DNA of 64,000 nt from Isoptericola chiayiensis (GTDB lineage Bacteria > Actinomycetota > Actinomycetes > Actinomycetales > Cellulomonadaceae). Under the pieces are notes generated by a model, which saw nothing but the letters and a program-made list of their open reading frames with translations, did no database searches and had not been told where the DNA came from. The translations under genes were made by a program, and so were the position numbers. The DNA lies in NCBI RefSeq assembly GCF_013149805.1, contig NZ_JABEZT010000003.1, forward strand, positions 248,001 through 312,000, given 5' to 3'. Of this stretch, positions 51,776 to 60,461 are shown one piece after another. Position 1 is the first letter of the stretch, and each line of letters opens with the position of its first letter.

Positions 51776-51777
51776 CC

Positions 51778-52956
51778 GTGCGGCTGCGACACCCCGACGG
51801 CACCGTCCTGCACGTCTCCTACGGCACCAACGTCCACCCCGCCCAGGACGTGACCGGGCTGCACGACCAGCTGCGCCGCTACGCCGGCCCGGTCCGACGT
51901 CGGCTCGGCATCGACCGGCTCGGGCTCGGGCTGTGGCTGCCCGCCCGCGCCGTCCACGAGCTCGCCGCCGACCCGCGGCAGACCGCCGCCCTGCGGACCG
52001 CCCTCGACGCGGGAGGCCTCGAGGTGGTGACCGTCAACGCGTTCCCGTACGGCGACTTCCACGCCCCCGTCGTCAAGAAGGCCGTCTACCGGCCCGACTG
52101 GACCCAGGACGCCCGCCTCGACTACACGCTCGACGCCGCCCGGGTGCTCGCCGGCCTCCTGCCCGACGACGTCACCACCGGCAGCATCAGCACCCTGCCC
52201 CTCGCCTGGCGCAGCCCGTGGGACGGCGGCCGCGCCGACGCCGCCCGCAAGCGCCTCGACCGGCTCACCCACGGGCTCGCCGACGTCGAGGCGACCACCG
52301 GGCGCCGCATCCGCGTCGCCGTCGAACCCGAGCCCGGATGCGTCGGCGAGACGGCCACCGGCCTGGTCGAGCACCTCGCCGACCTCGACGCCGCACGCCT
52401 CGGCGTCTGCCTCGACCTGTGCCACCTGGCCACCGAGTTCGAGGAGCCCGCCGCGGCGCTCGCCGCCGTGCAGGAGGCCGGCCTCGACGTCGTCAAGACG
52501 CAGGTCTCCGCCGCGCTGCACGCCCCCGACCCGGCCGACCCGGAGGCGCTCGCGGCGCTCGAGGAGTTCGTCGAGGGGCGGTTCCTGCACCAGACCCGGG
52601 TGCGGCGCGCGGGCGGGGTCGGACGCCGCGACGACCTGCCGGACGCGCTCGGCCGGGTCGACGACGTGCCCGCGCTGGACACCGACGGCCCCTGGCGGGT
52701 GCACGTGCACGTGCCGCTGCACGCGCAGCCGCGCCCGCCGCTGCGCAGCACCACGGACGTGCTCGACGACGCCCTCGACCGGCTGGTCGGCGGGGAGCGG
52801 CCGCTCGTGGAGCACCTGGAGACCGAGACGTACACGTGGTCGGTGCTGCCCGACCACCTGCGGCCCCGCGACGACGACGGACTGGTCGCCGGGATCGCCG
52901 CCGAGCTGGACTGGACCCGCCGCCGGCTCGTCGCACGAGGGATGGAGGCGCTGTGA
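51778..52956 (+). CDS. eboE: Metabolite traffic protein EboE (TIM barrel)
   Basis: 392-residue protein. The conserved N-terminus is HVSYGTNVHPAQDVTGLHDQL, typical of EboE, then GLGLWLPARAVHEL and VTVNAFPYGDFHAPVVKKAVYRPDW. Metal-site residues of the sugar-isomerase fold appear in VAVEPEPGCVGET, CLDLCHLATEFE, DVVKTQVSAAL. The C-terminal VEHLETETYTWSVLP is also typical. GTG start 3 bp after the TatD stop; its own stop overlaps the phosphodiesterase start (GTGA). Likely isomerises a sugar or cyclitol precursor. Confidence 0.87.
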   Translation: MRLRHPDGTVLHVSYGTNVHPAQDVTGLHDQLRRYAGPVRRRLGIDRLGLGLWLPARAVHELAADPRQTAALRTALDAGGLEVVTVNAFPYGDFHAPVVKKAVYRPDWTQDARLDYTLDAARVLAGLLPDDVTTGSISTLPLAWRSPWDGGRADAARKRLDRLTHGLADVEATTGRRIRVAVEPEPGCVGETATGLVEHLADLDAARLGVCLDLCHLATEFEEPAAALAAVQEAGLDVVKTQVSAALHAPDPADPEALAALEEFVEGRFLHQTRVRRAGGVGRRDDLPDALGRVDDVPALDTDGPWRVHVHVPLHAQPRPPLRSTTDVLDDALDRLVGGERPLVEHLETETYTWSVLPDHLRPRDDDGLVAGIAAELDWTRRRLVARGMEAL

Positions 52957-54326
52957 ACCGGATGCTGGTCCTCGACGTGGTGGGGCTGACGCCCCGCCTG
53001 CTGGAGCACATGCCCTACCTGCAGGCGGTGGCTCGCAGCGGGTGGCAGGCCGAGCTCGGCACGGTGCTGCCTGCGGTGACCTGCTCGGTGCAGTCCACGT
53101 TCCTGACGGGCACGATGCCGCGCGAGCACGGCATCGTGGGCAACGGCTGGTTCTTCCGGGACCTGGGCGAGCCGCTGCTGTGGCGCCAGCACCACCGCCT
53201 GGTGGCGGGGGAGAAGGTGTGGGAGACGATCCGCCGCGAGCGCCCGGACTACCGGGTGGCGAACGTGTGCTGGTGGTACGCGATGGGGTCGACGGCGGAC
53301 ACGACGGTCACGCCTCGGCCCGTGTACCACGCGGACGGCCGCAAGGACCCGGACTGCTGGACGTGGCCGCCGTCGTTGCACGACGAGCTGGAGGCCGAGC
53401 TCGGCCCGTTCCCCCTGTTCACGTACTGGGGTCCGACGGCGGGCATCGCGTCGTCGCGGTGGATCGTGGGGGCGGCACGTCGGCTGCTGCCGGAGCACGA
53501 CATGACGCTGGTGTACGTGCCGCACCTGGACTACGACCTGCAGCGGTACGGGCCGGACGCCCCGGAGGCGGTGGCGGCGGCGCGGGAGCTGGACGGGGTG
53601 CTGGCGCCGCTGCTGGCGGACGCCGCGGCGTCCGGGACCACGGTGGTGGCGCTGAGCGAGTACGGGATCACGGCGGCGCGGCGTCCGGTGGACGTCAACC
53701 GGGCGCTGCGGCGGGCCGGGCTGCTGCACGTGCACACCAACGCGACCGGCGAGCTGCTGGACCCGTGGACGTCGCGGGCGTTCGCGGTGGCGGACCACCA
53801 GGTGGCGCACGTGTACGTCCACGATCCGCAGGACCTGGCGGAGGTCAGTGCGCTGCTGGCCGACCTGCCGGGGGTGGACGAGGTGCTGGACGCCGAGGGA
53901 CGACGCCGGTACGGGCTGGACCACGACCGGGCCGGGGACCTGGTGCTGGTCGCGGAGCCGGACGCGTGGTTCACGTACTACTACTGGCTCGACGACGACC
54001 GCGCCCCGGACTTCGCCCGGTCGGTGGAGATCCACAAGAAGCCGGGGTTCGACCCGGCCGAGCTGTTCTGGGACCCGGCCGACCGGTGGGTCAAGCCCCG
54101 GGCGGGCCTGCACGTGCTGCGCAAGAAGCTGGGGATCCGCTCCACGCTGCGGGTGGTGCCGCTCGACCCGGCTCCGGTGGGCGGGACGCACGGGCGGCTG
54201 CCGGCGTCGCCCGAGGACGGGCCGGTGCTGCTGTGCTCCCGTCCGGACGGCGCGCGGGGGCGGCTGGAGGCGACGGAGGTGCGGGACCTGCTGCTCAGCC
54301 TGGTAGGGGAGCCGGTGCGGGCGTGA
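52953..54326 (+). CDS. Nucleotide pyrophosphatase/phosphodiesterase-like protein (EboF-like)
   Basis: 457-residue member of the alkaline phosphatase superfamily. It has the first metal Asp in MLVLDVVGLTPRLLEH, the nucleophile Thr in VTCSVQSTFLTGTMPREHGIVGNGW, and PHLDYDLQRYGP. Where classical NPP enzymes have DxxxH and SDHGM, this protein has DLQ and SEYG, so two metal ligands are missing or moved. I believe the SEYG form occurs in other EboF-like proteins, but cannot check. GTG start overlaps the EboE stop. The 3' end overlaps the convergent ROK gene by 32 bp. No signal peptide. Confidence 0.83.
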   Translation: MNRMLVLDVVGLTPRLLEHMPYLQAVARSGWQAELGTVLPAVTCSVQSTFLTGTMPREHGIVGNGWFFRDLGEPLLWRQHHRLVAGEKVWETIRRERPDYRVANVCWWYAMGSTADTTVTPRPVYHADGRKDPDCWTWPPSLHDELEAELGPFPLFTYWGPTAGIASSRWIVGAARRLLPEHDMTLVYVPHLDYDLQRYGPDAPEAVAAARELDGVLAPLLADAAASGTTVVALSEYGITAARRPVDVNRALRRAGLLHVHTNATGELLDPWTSRAFAVADHQVAHVYVHDPQDLAEVSALLADLPGVDEVLDAEGRRRYGLDHDRAGDLVLVAEPDAWFTYYYWLDDDRAPDFARSVEIHKKPGFDPAELFWDPADRWVKPRAGLHVLRKKLGIRSTLRVVPLDPAPVGGTHGRLPASPEDGPVLLCSRPDGARGRLEATEVRDLLLSLVGEPVRA

Positions 54327-55485
54327 GGAAGCATCCGGGCCGGGCGAAGGCGTGCTCGATGGCCAGCCACGCGCCGCCCAGCGCTCCGCCGTGCGGGCCG
54401 GTGCGGCTGGTCATGACCCGCAGGTGCTGGGTGGCCAGCGGCAGGGAGCGTGCGTAGACGACCTCCCGGATCCCGGCGACGAGGTGCTCGCCCACCCGGG
54501 ACATGGACCCGCCGACGACGATCGCGGACGGGTTGAGCAGGCTCACGCAGCTCGCGAGGACGGACCCGACGGACCGTCCGGCGTCGCGCACGGCGTGAGC
54601 CGCGACGGTGGAGCCTTCCCGGACGAGGCGGACGACGTCGTCGGTGGTCGCGGCCTCCAGCCCCTGCGCGGCGATCGCCCGGGCGACGGCGCCGCTGCCC
54701 GCGATCGCCTCGAGGCAGCCGGTGTTGCCGCAGGTGCACGGCACCGGGTCGCTGCCGGGGACGGCCACGTGACCCAGGTCCCCGGCGCTGCCCTGCGCGC
54801 CGCGGTAGATGTGCCCCTCGGCGACGATGCCGGCGCCGATGCCGGTGGCGACCTTGACGTAGAGCAGGTGGCCGACGTCGGGCAGCGCGCTCGAGTGCTC
54901 GGCGAGGGCCATGAGGTTGACGTCGTTGTCCACGAGCGTGGGAACGCTCCCAAGGCGAGCGCTGAGGTGGCCGGGCACGTCGTAGCCGTCCCAGCCGGGC
55001 ATGATCGGCGGCTTCGTGGGCCGCCCGGTCGCGTGGTCCACGGGGCCGGGCAGGCCGACGCCGATGCCGACGAGCTCGTCCGGGCGGCGCCCTGCACGGC
55101 GCAGCAGACCCTCGAGGATCTCGGCGACCTGGTCGAGCACAGGTCCCGGGCCGTTGGCGATGCAGAGCTCGGTGCGGTGGTCCGCGAGCGGTTCCGCGGC
55201 GAGGTCGGTCACGGTGACCCGGGCGTGGGTGGCGCCCAGGTCGACGCCGGCCACGACGCGGACGGCCGGGTCGAACGTGAAGGTGGACGCGGGCCGCCCG
55301 CCGGTCGAGCCCGCATCGCCCGTGGGGGTGACCAGTCCGAGCGCGAGCAGGTCGTCGATGCGGTTGGTCATCGTGGAGCGCGACAGCCCGAACTCCCTGG
55401 CGAGCTCCGCCCGGGTGCGTGGGCGGCCGTCGCGCAGGGTGCTGAGCAGGGGGGCGATCTCCTCGGGCCCCGACGTCGCTGTCAT
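54295..55485 (-). CDS. ROK-family transcriptional regulator
   Basis: 396-residue repressor. N-terminal wHTH: RTRAELAREFGLSRSTMTNR; sugar-kinase-like fold with ATP-type motif GVDLGATHARVTV and the ROK zinc motif CTCGNTGCLEAIAG (~residue 240). ATG 55485 is chosen because it precedes the HTH by ~20 residues. Its promoter region is shared with a divergent promoter bearing the same block as the Ebo operon promoter, so it probably controls both and itself. The kinase-type fold suggests a sugar or cyclitol ligand. Confidence 0.92.
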   Translation of the reverse strand: MTATSGPEEIAPLLSTLRDGRPRTRAELAREFGLSRSTMTNRIDDLLALGLVTPTGDAGSTGGRPASTFTFDPAVRVVAGVDLGATHARVTVTDLAAEPLADHRTELCIANGPGPVLDQVAEILEGLLRRAGRRPDELVGIGVGLPGPVDHATGRPTKPPIMPGWDGYDVPGHLSARLGSVPTLVDNDVNLMALAEHSSALPDVGHLLYVKVATGIGAGIVAEGHIYRGAQGSAGDLGHVAVPGSDPVPCTCGNTGCLEAIAGSGAVARAIAAQGLEAATTDDVVRLVREGSTVAAHAVRDAGRSVGSVLASCVSLLNPSAIVVGGSMSRVGEHLVAGIREVVYARSLPLATQHLRVMTSRTGPHGGALGGAWLAIEHAFARPGCFLTPAPAPLPG

Positions 55486-55528
55486 GAGGTCAGTCAACCA
55501 CGGTTCAGTCGGACGTCGACAGAAATAC

Positions 55529-55589
55529 GTCCATGGACATACTTCTTTTGCTTGACGGATCACAGAAGTGCGTTACTGTCGTGCCCATG
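55529..55589 (+). promoter_or_regulatory. Divergent promoter next to the ROK gene
   Basis: TTGACG (55552-55557), 16-bp spacer, TACTGT (55574-55579), 7 nt, ATG (55587). TTTGCTTGAC (55547-55556) and CAGAAGTG (55563-55570) lie at exactly the spacing seen upstream of the inositol-phosphate synthase gene. ACTTCT-N17-AGAAGT surrounds the -35 region, and GTCCATGGAC (55529-55538) is a separate 10-bp palindrome nearer the ROK gene. Confidence 0.8.
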
Positions 55590-55898
55590 GTCGAAGAGGA
55601 CCGCGCAGCGCAGGTGCTGCGACACGATCACGAGGGCGGGCCCACGGCCCGGCTCCTCGCACCGGGGTGCCCGGGCCGGCACCCCCTCGACGCCGACCCT
55701 CGGGAGCGCACGGCGTCCGCGTCGACGGGCGGGTCCGTCCCGTCGTCGACGCACCGTCCGGAACGTCGGGCCAGCCGACGTGCGGATGCATCACGGAAGA
55801 GGCCCCGCCGCGGGCCCGGATCCGTCGTGGCAGCGACGGGGGCGTGCGGCGGGGCACTCCTGCACCTCGACCGAAGGGAAGTGCACGGTGAATTCTAG
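55587..55898 (+). CDS. Possible 103-residue leader ORF
   Basis: Opens at the ATG 7 nt after the TACTGT box (leaderless) and ends TAG at 55898, 11 nt inside the dehydrogenase gene. The predicted peptide is Arg/Pro/Gly-rich with no recognisable domain. It may be a real leaderless ORF coupled to the dehydrogenase, or just a 300-nt 5' leader. The reading frame overlaps the GTG of the next gene. Confidence 0.3.
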   Translation: MVEEDRAAQVLRHDHEGGPTARLLAPGCPGRHPLDADPRERTASASTGGSVPSSTHRPERRASRRADASRKRPRRGPGSVVAATGACGGALLHLDRREVHGEF

Positions 55899-58800
55899 GC
55901 GTTCACGGCTGGTCGCCGCTCTGGCGGCGACCTTCGCCCTGGCCCTACCAGCGGCGTCGGCCACCGCTCACGACGGTGTCGACCACGGGTCCGAGGAGGG
56001 CGCCGACGCGGCGCTCGACTGGTCCAACTACGAGAAGATCCTGCTCACCAAGAACACCGGTGAGCCCATCGCCATGGCCGTGATGCCCGACGGGTCGGTG
56101 CTGCACACCGCCCGCGACGGCGCGATCCGGCACACCGACCCCAGCACCGGCGTCACCGAGGTGGTCAACACCGTCGACGTCTACGCCAACTCCGAGGACG
56201 GCATGCAGGGCATCGCCCTGGCCCCGGACTTCGCCGAGTCGGGCTGGGTCTACCTGTACTACGCACCCCGCGTGATGGAGGGCGACTACCCCGAGACGAC
56301 GCCGTCCGGGTCCGCGCCGAACTCGCTGCCCGAGGGCGAGGACGAGTCGTACTGGGACCAGTGGAAGGGCTACAACCAGCTCTCCCGCGTGCAGTGGGAC
56401 GCCGACGCCGGCGCCCTCGACATGAGCACCGAGCAGGACATCCTGCAGGTCGAGGTCCAGCGCGGGCAGTGCTGCCACGTCGGCGGTGACATCGACTTCG
56501 ACGCCGAGGGCAACGTCTACCTGTCCACCGGTGACAACACGCCGGCCGGCACCCCGGGCGCCAACGGGTTCGCCCCGATCAACAACGCACCCGGCATGAA
56601 TCCCGGCTTCGACGCCCGCCGCGGCGCCGGCAGCACGAACGACCTGCGCGGCGCGATCCTGCGGGTCAGCGTCGAGGAGGACGGCAGCTACACGATCCCC
56701 GAGGGGAACCTGTTCGAGCCCGGCACCGAGGGGACGCGACCCGAGATTCTCGTCATGGGTCTGCGCAACCCGTTCCGCATCGACGTCGACGACGTCACCG
56801 GCGCGGTGAGCTGGGGCGACTACGGGCCCGACTCCGGCGTCGCGAGCGACGAGCGCGGCCCGATGGGCTACGTGGAGTGGCAGAGCACCACGCAGCCGCT
56901 CAACGGCGGGTGGCCGTACTGCCACGGACCCAACGCGAACTACAACGAGTGGGACTACGCCACGCAGACCCAGGGCCCCTGGTTCGACTGCGAGGCCGGC
57001 GCCGAGAACAACTCGACGTGGAACACGGGTCTCGACGTCCTGCCCCCGGCGACCGCGCCGCAGGTCTACTACGGCGACAACCCGGGCGACCAGCCGTTCG
57101 ACGAGTTCGTCGAGTTCGACGCCCAGGGCGGTCAGGGACCGATGGGTGGACCCACGTTCGCCCACGACCCGGAGGGCCCGGACACGCAGTGGCCCGAGTA
57201 CTGGGACGGCAAGGCGTTCTTCTACGAGTTCTCCCAGGACTACATCGCCGGCCTGACCATCCCGGACCGTGACGGCGAGGTCACCCACGTCGAGCACGTG
57301 CTGCCCAACGCCGCGCTGACCGACAACGTCCAGGCCATCACCGACGGTCCGATCGACATGGAGTTCGGTCCGGACGGGTCGCTCTACATCCTCGACTACG
57401 GCAACGGCTTCTTCCGGCAGAACCCGGAGGCGGGCCTGTACCGCGTCGACTACGCCGAGGGCAACAAGGCCCCGACCGCGGTGATCGCGGCCGACCCGAT
57501 CTCCTCCTCCGAGGCGCCGCTGACGGTGACCCTCGACGGCTCGGGATCGAGCGACCCCGAGGGCGAAGAGCTCACCTACGAGTGGGACACCGACGGCGAC
57601 GGCACGTTCGACGAGACCGGCGTCGAGGTCACCACGACCTACACCGAGCTCGGCCAGTACACCGCCCGGCTGCGGGTCACCGACCCGGCCGGCCGGATCG
57701 GCCTGACGTCGCAGCTCATCACCGTCGGCAACGTGGCACCCACCCTGACGGCCGACTACCCGGCGGACGGCTCGTTCTTCGCCTGGGGCGACGCCGTGCC
57801 GTACGCGTTCTCCACCTCCGACCCGGAGGACGGCGACGAGACGGACTGCTCGAACCTGTCCTGGACGTTCGGGCTGGGCCACGACACGCACGCCCACCCC
57901 GAGGTGCTCGGCAGCGGGTGCTCCGGCGCCTGGGTCACCCCGGCCGACGCCCCCGAGCACGGTGCGACCGAGAAGCTGTACGGCGTCGTCGTGGCGACCT
58001 ACACCGACCAGGGCAACGGGGACATCCCGCCGGCCCAGGACGAGGTGTCGCTGCTGCTCAACACCTTCACCCAGGAGGCCGAGCACGCCGACACGCTCGA
58101 GGGTGTGGAGGTCGTCGAGGACTCCACCGCGGGCGCCCTGTCCAAGGTCGTGTCCTTCGACGCCGGTGACCACCTCGCCTGGGACCCGGTGAACTTCGCC
58201 GGGATCGAGGGCGTCGACGTCACCGGTGCCGGGACGGGCACCATCGCGCTGCGCTGGGGTGCCGCCGACGCCGAGCCGTTCGCCACGGCGGACCTCGACT
58301 CCGACGGCTGGTCCACGGTGACCGCGGACGTGTCCGCGTTCCCCGAGGGCACCGGCGAGCTGTTCGTCACCTCCACCGGTGGCGTGGAGCTGGACACCCT
58401 CGTGTTCGACGGTCCGGGCGTCACCGACGTCACCCCGCCCGAGGCGAGCCACACGCTCGACCCGGCCGAGCCGACCGGCGAGAACGGCTGGTACACCGGC
58501 GAGGTGGACGTGGAGGTCTCCGGTACCGACGACGGTGAGATCGGCGACGCCGAGGTCTCCACCGACGGCGGGGAGACCTGGCAGAGCCTGAGCCACCCGT
58601 GGTTCGGCATCCAGCCCCTCACCCTCTCCGAGGACGGGGTGCACGAGGTGCTCTACCGCGTCACCGACACCGGCGGCAACGTCTCCGAGGTCGGCGAGGT
58701 GACCGTGTCCATCGACGCCACGGCCCCCGAGATCACGGTGACCGGGGTCGCCGACGGCGACGAGGTCGGTTCCTCCCAGGTCCTCGACCTGGGTGTCGAG

Positions 58801-59199
58801 GCCACGGACGCCACCTCCGGCGTCGCGTCGTCGAGCCTGACGCTCGACGGCGAGACCGTGGAGGCGGGCGAGATCGACCTGTGGACGATCGAGCTCGGCG
58901 AGCACCAGGTCGTGGCGACCGCCACCGACGAGGCGGGGAACACGACCGAGTCGACGGTGACGTTCACCGTCACCACCTCGGCCGAGGACCTCGCCGCGCA
59001 CCTCGAGCGCCTCGAGGACGCCGGGGAGCTCTCGAGCTCCGAGTCGGCACGCCTGAACGCCTACCTCGGCCAGGCGGAGCGGCACGCCGACGCCGGCCGC
59101 GACCGGCAGGCCACCGCCGCGCTCGAGCGCTTCATCGGCGCGACCGACGAGGACGTGCTCGTCCGCGACGCCGAGGCGCTGATCGACCAGCTCGGCTGA
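55888..59199 (+). CDS. Large secreted PQQ-type sugar dehydrogenase with PKD and Ig-like modules
   Basis: 1103-residue secreted protein. Signal peptide (LVAALAATFALALPAASATAHD) follows a GTG start at 55888 with GAAGGGAA upstream. Residues ~45-515 form a GSDH-type beta-propeller: NTGEPIAMAVMPDGSVLHTA, RGQCCHVGGDIDFD, MGLRNPFRIDVDD, and IDMEFGPDGSLYILDYGNGF. PKD at ~528-612 (VTLDGSGSSDPEG). Then a galactose-binding-like domain (~726-844), two Ig-like modules (~850-1030) and a helical C-terminus. No wall-anchor motif. It probably oxidises an extracellular sugar or cyclitol. It shares the ROK-linked promoter. Confidence 0.88.
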   Translation: MNSRRSRLVAALAATFALALPAASATAHDGVDHGSEEGADAALDWSNYEKILLTKNTGEPIAMAVMPDGSVLHTARDGAIRHTDPSTGVTEVVNTVDVYANSEDGMQGIALAPDFAESGWVYLYYAPRVMEGDYPETTPSGSAPNSLPEGEDESYWDQWKGYNQLSRVQWDADAGALDMSTEQDILQVEVQRGQCCHVGGDIDFDAEGNVYLSTGDNTPAGTPGANGFAPINNAPGMNPGFDARRGAGSTNDLRGAILRVSVEEDGSYTIPEGNLFEPGTEGTRPEILVMGLRNPFRIDVDDVTGAVSWGDYGPDSGVASDERGPMGYVEWQSTTQPLNGGWPYCHGPNANYNEWDYATQTQGPWFDCEAGAENNSTWNTGLDVLPPATAPQVYYGDNPGDQPFDEFVEFDAQGGQGPMGGPTFAHDPEGPDTQWPEYWDGKAFFYEFSQDYIAGLTIPDRDGEVTHVEHVLPNAALTDNVQAITDGPIDMEFGPDGSLYILDYGNGFFRQNPEAGLYRVDYAEGNKAPTAVIAADPISSSEAPLTVTLDGSGSSDPEGEELTYEWDTDGDGTFDETGVEVTTTYTELGQYTARLRVTDPAGRIGLTSQLITVGNVAPTLTADYPADGSFFAWGDAVPYAFSTSDPEDGDETDCSNLSWTFGLGHDTHAHPEVLGSGCSGAWVTPADAPEHGATEKLYGVVVATYTDQGNGDIPPAQDEVSLLLNTFTQEAEHADTLEGVEVVEDSTAGALSKVVSFDAGDHLAWDPVNFAGIEGVDVTGAGTGTIALRWGAADAEPFATADLDSDGWSTVTADVSAFPEGTGELFVTSTGGVELDTLVFDGPGVTDVTPPEASHTLDPAEPTGENGWYTGEVDVEVSGTDDGEIGDAEVSTDGGETWQSLSHPWFGIQPLTLSEDGVHEVLYRVTDTGGNVSEVGEVTVSIDATAPEITVTGVADGDEVGSSQVLDLGVEATDATSGVASSSLTLDGETVEAGEIDLWTIELGEHQVVATATDEAGNTTESTVTFTVTTSAEDLAAHLERLEDAGELSSSESARLNAYLGQAERHADAGRDRQATAALERFIGATDEDVLVRDAEALIDQLG

Positions 59200-59204
59200 C
59201 AGAC

Positions 59205-59236
59205 CCCGGCGGGGGTACCACGGTGCCCCCGCCGGG
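59205..59236 (+). terminator. 11-bp stem-loop between dehydrogenase and isomerase genes
   Basis: CCCGGCGGGGG (59205-59215) pairs perfectly with 59226-59236; the 10-nt loop can pair further (ACC/GGT). No T-run follows. It may weaken read-through into the isomerase gene or protect the upstream mRNA. Confidence 0.55.
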
Positions 59237-59303
59237 CTCCACCGGCACGACGTGCCGGAGCAGGACCCGAACGACGACGTTGGACATCCCTGGAGGAATC
59301 CCC

Positions 59304-60254
59304 ATGCGCAAGAACACCACCCGGCGCCTGTTCGCCGGCACGGCGGCCGCAGCCCTCATGGCGACCGGCCTGTTCGCCGGCAGCACCTCGGCCGCCACCG
59401 CGGCCCCGCAGAGCGACAAGGCCAACGGCGCCGCCCAGTGCGCCGGTCGCAGCGTGCCCGCCAGCAAGATCTCGATCCAGCTCTTCAGCTACCTGGGCTG
59501 GCAGAGCCAGATCGGCATCGACGGCGTGCTCTCCGAGCTCGACGAGATCGGTTTCAAGAACGTCGAGCCGTTCGGGTCGCCCGGCGGCTTCGGCTCGTAC
59601 GGCGACTACTCGGCCGACGAGTTCCGCGACGTGCTCAAGGGCTACGGCCTCAAGGCGCCGAGCTCGCACGGCAGCACGAACGAGGCGTCGTTCGACGGCA
59701 CGCTCGAGAACGCCAAGGACCTGGGCCAGAAGTACGTCGGGTCCGGCGGCTTCGCCGCTCCCGGCATCGGCGGCGGCTACGAGAACGTGATCGCCACCGC
59801 CGACACCATGAACCGGCTCGGGGAGCGGTCGGTCAAGAACGGGACCGGCAAGTTCTTCGGCCACAACCACCAGTCGGAGTTCACGACCCAGTACACCGTC
59901 CCCGAGACCGGGGAGACGAAGAGCGCCTGGGAGATCCTGGTCGAGAACACCGACCCGCGGTACGTGACCTTCCAGCTCGACACCTTCTGGGCCGCCGACG
60001 CCGGTATCGACGTGGCCGACCTGCTCGAAGAGCACGGCGACCGCGTCGAGCTCCTGCACATCAAGGACGGCGACCTCAACGGCGACGACCGGGGCATCCC
60101 GGGCAACGTCGGTGACGGCGACATGGAGTGGGGCCCGATCCTGGAGGCCGCGCAGGGCAAGGTGAAGCTCTACGTGCTCGAGCGCGACGGCGCCCCGGCG
60201 AACGCCGACTTCGCTCGGGAGAGCTTCGAGTTCCTCACCTGCTTCTCGTACTGA
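59304..60254 (+). CDS. Exported sugar phosphate isomerase/epimerase-like protein (Tat signal)
   Basis: 316-residue protein with a twin-arginine-like signal (NTTRRLFAGTAAAALMATG, ending near AATAAP) followed by a xylose-isomerase-like TIM barrel. Metal/active-site segments: NVEPFGSPGG, FFGHNHQSEF, YVTFQLDTFWAAD, LLHIKDGDL, KLYVLERDG. GGAGG is 8 nt before the ATG. Sugar isomerases of this fold are usually cytoplasmic, so export is unusual. It follows the secreted dehydrogenase and should act on the same extracellular substrate. Other reading: a 3-ketosugar epimerase/dehydratase. Confidence 0.88.
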   Translation: MRKNTTRRLFAGTAAAALMATGLFAGSTSAATAAPQSDKANGAAQCAGRSVPASKISIQLFSYLGWQSQIGIDGVLSELDEIGFKNVEPFGSPGGFGSYGDYSADEFRDVLKGYGLKAPSSHGSTNEASFDGTLENAKDLGQKYVGSGGFAAPGIGGGYENVIATADTMNRLGERSVKNGTGKFFGHNHQSEFTTQYTVPETGETKSAWEILVENTDPRYVTFQLDTFWAADAGIDVADLLEEHGDRVELLHIKDGDLNGDDRGIPGNVGDGDMEWGPILEAAQGKVKLYVLERDGAPANADFARESFEFLTCFSY

Positions 60255-60263
60255 CCCGTCGAC

Positions 60264-60300
60264 GACGGCGGGCGTCCGGACGGTCCGGGCGCCCGCCGTC
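60264..60300 (+). terminator. 11-bp stem-loop downstream of the isomerase gene
   Basis: GACGGCGGGCG (60264-60274) pairs with CGCCCGCCGTC (60290-60300) around a G/C-rich loop that can fold again (TCCGGA..TCCGG). Position 10 nt after the stop suggests a terminator, though no U-tract follows. Confidence 0.6.
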
Positions 60301-60461
60301 GGGCGTGACGTGTCCTACGTCACAGGTCACGGTCTCGTCTCGGAGCTGCCCGCGGGGCGGCGCTCCACGGGGTCTGTCGATAGCGTGCGGTGAACGCACC
60401 CGCCGCCGGCAGAGGTCGGGCGACACCGGTGCGCACACCGTCGTCGTGGCAGGGGGAGTCC

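Noticed and set aside
55945-59085. 1046-codon open frame on the minus strand
   Set aside because: It lies opposite a well-supported secreted dehydrogenase; composition is Val/Gly/Arg-rich as expected from the antisense of high-GC coding DNA and it shows no domain.
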